Of a stretch of 64,000 nt of DNA, positions 60,756 through 64,000 are shown piece by piece (position 1 is the first letter of the stretch; every line of letters begins with the position of its first letter). Made by a program: the position numbers and the translations under genes. The DNA comes from Izhakiella australiensis (lineage in GTDB: Bacteria; Pseudomonadota; Gammaproteobacteria; Enterobacterales; Enterobacteriaceae). The notes beneath the pieces were generated by a model. That model saw nothing but the letters and a program-made list of their open reading frames with translations. It was not told the origin of the DNA and ran no database searches. The stretch is taken from the NCBI RefSeq assembly GCF_002006995.1, contig NZ_MRUL01000001.1, forward strand, positions 248,001-312,000. The letters are read 5' to 3'.

Positions 60756-61619
60756 ATGAAACAACACGATCGGGCAGAGATTTCTGCCAGCACGCTCTAT
60801 ATCGTCCCGACGCCCATCGGTAACCTGGGCGACATAACGCAGCGTGCGTTGACGGTGTTGGGGCAGGTTGATCTGATTGCAGCGGAAGATACACGTCATA
60901 CCGGGCTGTTGCTACAACATTTCGCCATCAATGCGCGCTTGTTCGCATTGCATGACCACAACGAACAGCAAAAAGCGGAGGTGCTGCTGGCAAAATTGCA
61001 GGAAGGCCAAAGCCTTGCCTTGGTATCTGATGCCGGCACCCCCTTAATCAACGACCCGGGTTACCACCTGGTGCGACGCTGCCGCGAAGCGGGTATCAGA
61101 GTGGTGCCTCTACCCGGTCCCTGTGCGGCGGTTACAGCATTAAGCGCCGCCGGACTACCGTCCGATCGATTCTGTTACGAAGGATTTCTACCTGCAAAGA
61201 GCAAGGGACGCAAAGATGCGCTGCGCGCGCTGGCGCAGGAGCCGCGGACGCTGATTTTTTATGAATCCACCCACCGCTTACTGGAAACCCTGCAGGATAT
61301 GGTGCTGGAGCTGGGGGCTGAGCGTTACGTGGTGCTGGCGCGCGAAATTACTAAGACCTGGGAGTCGATTCACGGTGCGCCGGTGGCTGAGCTACTTGCC
61401 TGGGTTCAGGATGATGAAAATCGGCGCAAAGGCGAAATGGTGCTGATCGTTGAAGGACATCAGGCCGATGAGCAGGCTCTGCCGGTGGAGGCGCTGCGCA
61501 CTCTGGCGCTGCTGCAGGCCGAACTGCCGTTAAAAAAAGCGGCCGCGTTGACGGCGGAAATTCATGGGGTTAAAAAAAATGCCCTGTATAAGTTCGCGCT
61601 GGCGCAGCAAGAAGAGTGA
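60756..61619 (+). CDS. rsmI: 16S rRNA (cytidine-1402-2'-O)-methyltransferase RsmI
   Basis: RsmI methylates the 2'-OH of C1402 in the 30S decoding centre. It has a tetrapyrrole-methylase fold with [43 protein letters not shown] and [18 protein letters not shown]. Length is 287 residues (E. coli 286). It is divergent from lpoA with a 62-bp gap. The rnpB -35 box overlaps its stop codon. Confidence 0.96.
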   Translation: MKQHDRAEISASTLYIVPTPIGNLGDITQRALTVLGQVDLIAAEDTRHTGLLLQHFAINARLFALHDHNEQQKAEVLLAKLQEGQSLALVSDAGTPLINDPGYHLVRRCREAGIRVVPLPGPCAAVTALSAAGLPSDRFCYEGFLPAKSKGRKDALRALAQEPRTLIFYESTHRLLETLQDMVLELGAERYVVLAREITKTWESIHGAPVAELLAWVQDDENRRKGEMVLIVEGHQADEQALPVEALRTLALLQAELPLKKAAALTAEIHGVKKNALYKFALAQQEE

Positions 61620-61644
61620 CAACGCGGCTGAAATCCCCTATTAT
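61616..61644 (+). promoter_or_regulatory. rnpB promoter
   Basis: GTGACA (61616-61621; 5 of 6 matches to TTGACA) and TATTAT (61639-61644) are 17 bp apart. A GC-rich discriminator (CTCGCGCC) leads into the RNA start at about 61653, as expected for a growth-rate-controlled stable RNA. The -35 box overlaps the rsmI stop codon. Confidence 0.75.
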
Positions 61645-61652
61645 CTCGCGCC

Positions 61653-62016
<364 letters not shown>

Positions 62017-62021
62017 ACATC

Positions 62022-62054
62022 AAAACCCCGCAGAAGAGATTCTGCGGGGTTTTA
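62022..62054 (+). terminator. rnpB terminator 1
   Basis: AAAACCCCGCAGA pairs with TCTGCGGGGTTTT around a short loop (62022-62053). It lies directly after the M1 RNA sequence. Confidence 0.9.
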
Positions 62055-62070
62055 CTTTATGGGGGGAGGG

Positions 62071-62184
62071 AATGACTGTCCACTCCGCTCTCTATGAAAG
62101 AACGCGGCTTACCGGTCAGCTTCGACCTTTCCATGTAAACGCCCGCAGAAGTGATTCTGTGGGCGTTCTACTTTATGGGCAGGG
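62071..62184 (+). repeat. rnpB downstream repeat, unit 1 (114 bp)
   Basis: The unit begins AATGACTGTCCACTCCGCTC, copies the 3' end of M1 RNA (GCGGCTTACCGGTCAGCTTCG), and contains a terminator at 62138-62169 (AACGCCCGCAGA/TCTGTGGGCGTT). E. coli has comparable 113-bp repeats downstream of rnpB that carry partial M1 sequence and terminators. Confidence 0.9.
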
Positions 62185-62298
62185 AATGACTGTCCACTCC
62201 GCTCTTTATGAAAGAACGCGGCTTACCGGTCAGCTTCAACTTTTCCATGTAAACGCCCGCAGAAATGATTCTGTGGGCGTTTTACTTTATGGGCAGAG
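62185..62298 (+). repeat. rnpB downstream repeat, unit 2 (114 bp)
   Basis: Nearly identical to unit 1 with a handful of substitutions. Its terminator is at 62252-62284 and is followed by a longer T-run (GCGTTTTAC). Confidence 0.9.
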
Positions 62299-62409
62299 AA
62301 TGACGGTCCACTCCGCTCTCTATGAAAGAACGCGGCTTACCGGTCAGCTTCGCACTACATCAAAACCCCGCAGAAGAGATTCTGCGAGGTTTTACTTTAT
62401 GGGGGAGGG
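62299..62409 (+). repeat. rnpB downstream repeat, unit 3 (111 bp)
   Basis: Its first half resembles units 1 and 2, but from GGTCAGCTTCGCACTACATC onward it matches the authentic rnpB 3' flank, including the terminator at 62362-62393 (CCCCGCAGA/TCTGCGAGG). It is therefore a mosaic, as produced by unequal recombination. Confidence 0.9.
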
Positions 62410-62444
62410 AATGACTGTCCACTCCGCTCTCTATGAAAGAATGA
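62410..62444 (+). repeat. rnpB downstream repeat, truncated unit 4
   Basis: The first about 32 bases (AATGACTGTCCACTCCGCTC and CTCTATGAAAGAA) match the other units. Similarity then stops before the M1-like and terminator parts. Confidence 0.85.
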
Positions 62445-62716
62445 GGTTTAGCGATCCTACTGACTACATTTGGATGGCTGTCAGGTCTACTATGGGCAAG
62501 GCGCAGACTCTACCTGCTAACACCGGATCTTAGCGCTGTTGATTTAGAAATAGGATGAATCGACATTTTTATACAAACTCCCCTAAGTAGCGTTAAGCTG
62601 ATGCCTGCCACGCTGGTGTCATGGTGATGTCAGGTTGCTGTCGGGTTCTGATCGTGGTGATGTGGGCTGGCTTCGGTAACCCTGTCCACTGAAAACCCAT
62701 TACACGGAGATGAACC
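62445..62716. other. Spacer between the rnpB repeats and the XRE-2TM gene
   Basis: I see no gene or strong structure in this 272-bp stretch. It should contain the promoter of the regulator that follows; ACGGAGATGAACC before 62717 supplies its ribosome-binding site. Confidence 0.5.
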
Positions 62717-63184
62717 ATGAATGACACGAATAAGCTCAGAGCGCTTCGCCTTGAACGAGCCTGGTCACAGGAGCAGCTTGCCGAGTTATCTGGCCTGAGC
62801 ACCCGTACTGTGCAGCGAATAGAGAATGGCGAACGGCCAAGTCTGGAGACCCTGAGCGCCTTAGCTGCTGTGTTTGAGGTGAGCGTTTCAACGTTTTCCG
62901 TTCAGGAAAATGCTGAAGACAACGCGCTGGATGAGCGAATCAGCGAAACGAGAAGCAGGATTGTCGAGGAGGGACGGTTTTACCGCTCAGTCATTACAGC
63001 GCTCGTCGTCTGCATATTGCTTTTCATGCTGAACCGCTACACGTCTTCTGATAGCTTCTGGTCTTTATGGGTGGCCGCTATCTGGTTTGCGTTGCTTGCA
63101 GTGCGTGGCCTGAGGACATTTTTGTTTAGCGGTTTGATTAGCAAATGGCAGCAGAAGAGACTTCAACACTTGCTGCGCAGGTAA
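62717..63184 (+). CDS. XRE-family regulator with a C-terminal 2TM domain
   Basis: This 155-residue protein has an N-terminal XRE helix-turn-helix (about 6-62, LRALRLERAWSQEQLAELSG, STRTVQRIENGERPSLETLSALA). A linker is followed by two membrane helices (about 93-110 and 116-138) and a basic tail. This is the 2TM-domain layout of membrane-tethered regulators found in many Proteobacteria. The target genes are unknown; the neighbours give no clear hint. Confidence 0.85.
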   Translation: MNDTNKLRALRLERAWSQEQLAELSGLSTRTVQRIENGERPSLETLSALAAVFEVSVSTFSVQENAEDNALDERISETRSRIVEEGRFYRSVITALVVCILLFMLNRYTSSDSFWSLWVAAIWFALLAVRGLRTFLFSGLISKWQQKRLQHLLRR

Positions 63185-63265
63185 TATATGGACGAGAAGT
63201 CAGGATTCACAGGTCTGTTTCTGAACAGCAGACAATACGAAACTGACACAGCTAGTCGCCCCGGC

Positions 63266-64000
63266 TTATTTACTGGCTGTTTCTTTGAGGCAGGAAATAT
63301 ACTTTTCGCCTGAGCGGCGCACGATTTCATCGGCATGTTGCGTAATATCTTTTCCTTCAAACGCGCCGTAGAGTTTGTTAAATTTCACCGTACTCAGCCG
63401 TTGGGTTATGTCACTGACCGTTGCTGCTGGCAACGGCAGCATATTCGGGTAGCTCCACATAAAGGAGACGGCATGCGCGCCAGGGCTGACCTGAACGATG
63501 TCGCCGGAAAGCACCACGCCTTCATCTCGCGCCCAGTGCAGAACACAGCCGCCGGCAAAGTGTCCGCCGAGACGTATCACACGGACGTCTCGGGTCAGCT
63601 CAAGAATGTCGCCTTGCCAAAAGGTAATCCAGGGACTGTCGCGCATAACCCACTTGCTGTCGCTGGCGTGAAGATAAATTGGGGCGTTAAATGCTTCGGC
63701 CCAATCCTGCATGGTGGTGTAGTAATGAGGATGCGATATCGCGATGGCCTTGAGCCCGCCCAGGGAAGCTATTAGCATTTTTGTGGCGTCATCGAGCGTG
63801 GCAATACAGTCCCACAGAATATTGCCCTGCGGGGTACGCAGAATAAACGCGCGCTGACCAATCGCAAAATCAGGTACGGTGCGGATGCTGAGAAGATCGC
63901 TGTCGTGTTGTTTCCACTTATTTGTATGCGAAGCACAATGGGCGTCAAAATTGCACCATTCCTGCCCGGTTGAGGGAACATACTGGCGTTCATCTTCGCA
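63266..64000 (-). CDS. MBL-fold hydrolase-like protein (5' end outside the window)
   Basis: The frame is open from the stop at 63266 to the window edge, so at least 244 residues are present and the start lies beyond 64000. The N-terminal visible part begins CEDERQYVPSTGQEW. The metallo-beta-lactamase fold is supported by AISHPHYYTTMQDW, RLGGHFAGGCVLHW and VVLSGDIVQV. The first motif is HPHYYT rather than HxHxDH, so the second metal site looks incomplete. The function is unknown. Confidence 0.82.
   Translation of the reverse strand, partial: CEDERQYVPSTGQEWCNFDAHCASHTNKWKQHDSDLLSIRTVPDFAIGQRAFILRTPQGNILWDCIATLDDATKMLIASLGGLKAIAISHPHYYTTMQDWAEAFNAPIYLHASDSKWVMRDSPWITFWQGDILELTRDVRVIRLGGHFAGGCVLHWARDEGVVLSGDIVQVSPGAHAVSFMWSYPNMLPLPAATVSDITQRLSTVKFNKLYGAFEGKDITQHADEIVRRSGEKYISCLKETASK

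Noticed and set aside
62071-62444. Repeat array considered as a CRISPR locus
   Set aside because: Units are 111-114 bp without unique spacers and derive from the rnpB 3' end. No cas genes are present.
62072-62533. 153-codon frame across the rnpB repeats
   Set aside because: The peptide is just the repeat unit translated three times, and it covers terminators. It is not a gene.

Overview
This 64 kb window is a chromosomal segment of an enterobacterium. Gene content, gene order and protein sequences match the Escherichia coli region from glyVXY-queG to cybC almost gene for gene, but with differences that point away from Escherichia and towards the Erwiniaceae (Pantoea, Erwinia or Mixta type; inferred without any search). 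AmiB carries two LysM domains, the ula and yjfIJK genes are absent, and mdtJI with the ytfB homologue sits between rplI and fklB.

Layout. 1-660: three identical tRNA-Gly(GCC) genes behind a strong promoter, then a DnaA-box cluster in the position of E. coli datA. 657-18412: queG, divergent from nnr-tsaE-amiB-mutL-miaA-hfq-hflX-hflK-hflC-yjeT-purA, then nsrR-rnr-rlmB. 18544-23207: aidB, bsmA, yjfP and the rpsF-priB-rpsR-rplI operon. 23208-27917: the spermidine exporter genes mdtJI with a long leader that holds a 32-codon upstream ORF, then ytfB, fklB and cpdB. 27918-29288: a gene-poor stretch with one orphan lipoprotein and the decayed 3' end of an IS6-family transposase. 29289-47760: cysQ, ytfJ, ytfK, ytfL, msrA, tamA-tamB-ytfP, a small DUF1311 protein, ppa, a chemoreceptor with a near-perfect FliA promoter, fbp, mpl, darP, pmbA and cybC.

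48041-56944 is the accessory part and the most interesting one. It is a compact cluster on the + strand: a stand-alone PRD protein, a glycine-rich SFCGS protein, DUF4312, two polytopic membrane proteins (DUF4311 and DUF4310), a metal-dependent amidohydrolase, a DgaE-family PLP ammonia-lyase, a KDGP-type aldolase, an exported lactonase and a BglG-type regulator with PRD, EIIB-like and EIIA-like domains. The parts suggest uptake and breakdown of an amino-sugar acid (or an acylated or lactone form of one) to pyruvate and a triose phosphate. The membrane components belong to families without a known function, and no recognisable PTS permease is present. A 20-bp palindrome lies upstream of the first gene, and two tandem hairpins separate the membrane module from the catabolic module.

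56978-64000: dolP-diaA-yraN-lpoA on the minus strand, divergent from rsmI, then rnpB (RNase P RNA) followed by about 3.3 tandem copies of a 111-114 bp unit, each full copy with a terminator. These genes lie far from cybC in E. coli, so the accessory operon sits at a synteny junction. The window ends with an XRE-2TM regulator and a partial MBL-fold protein.
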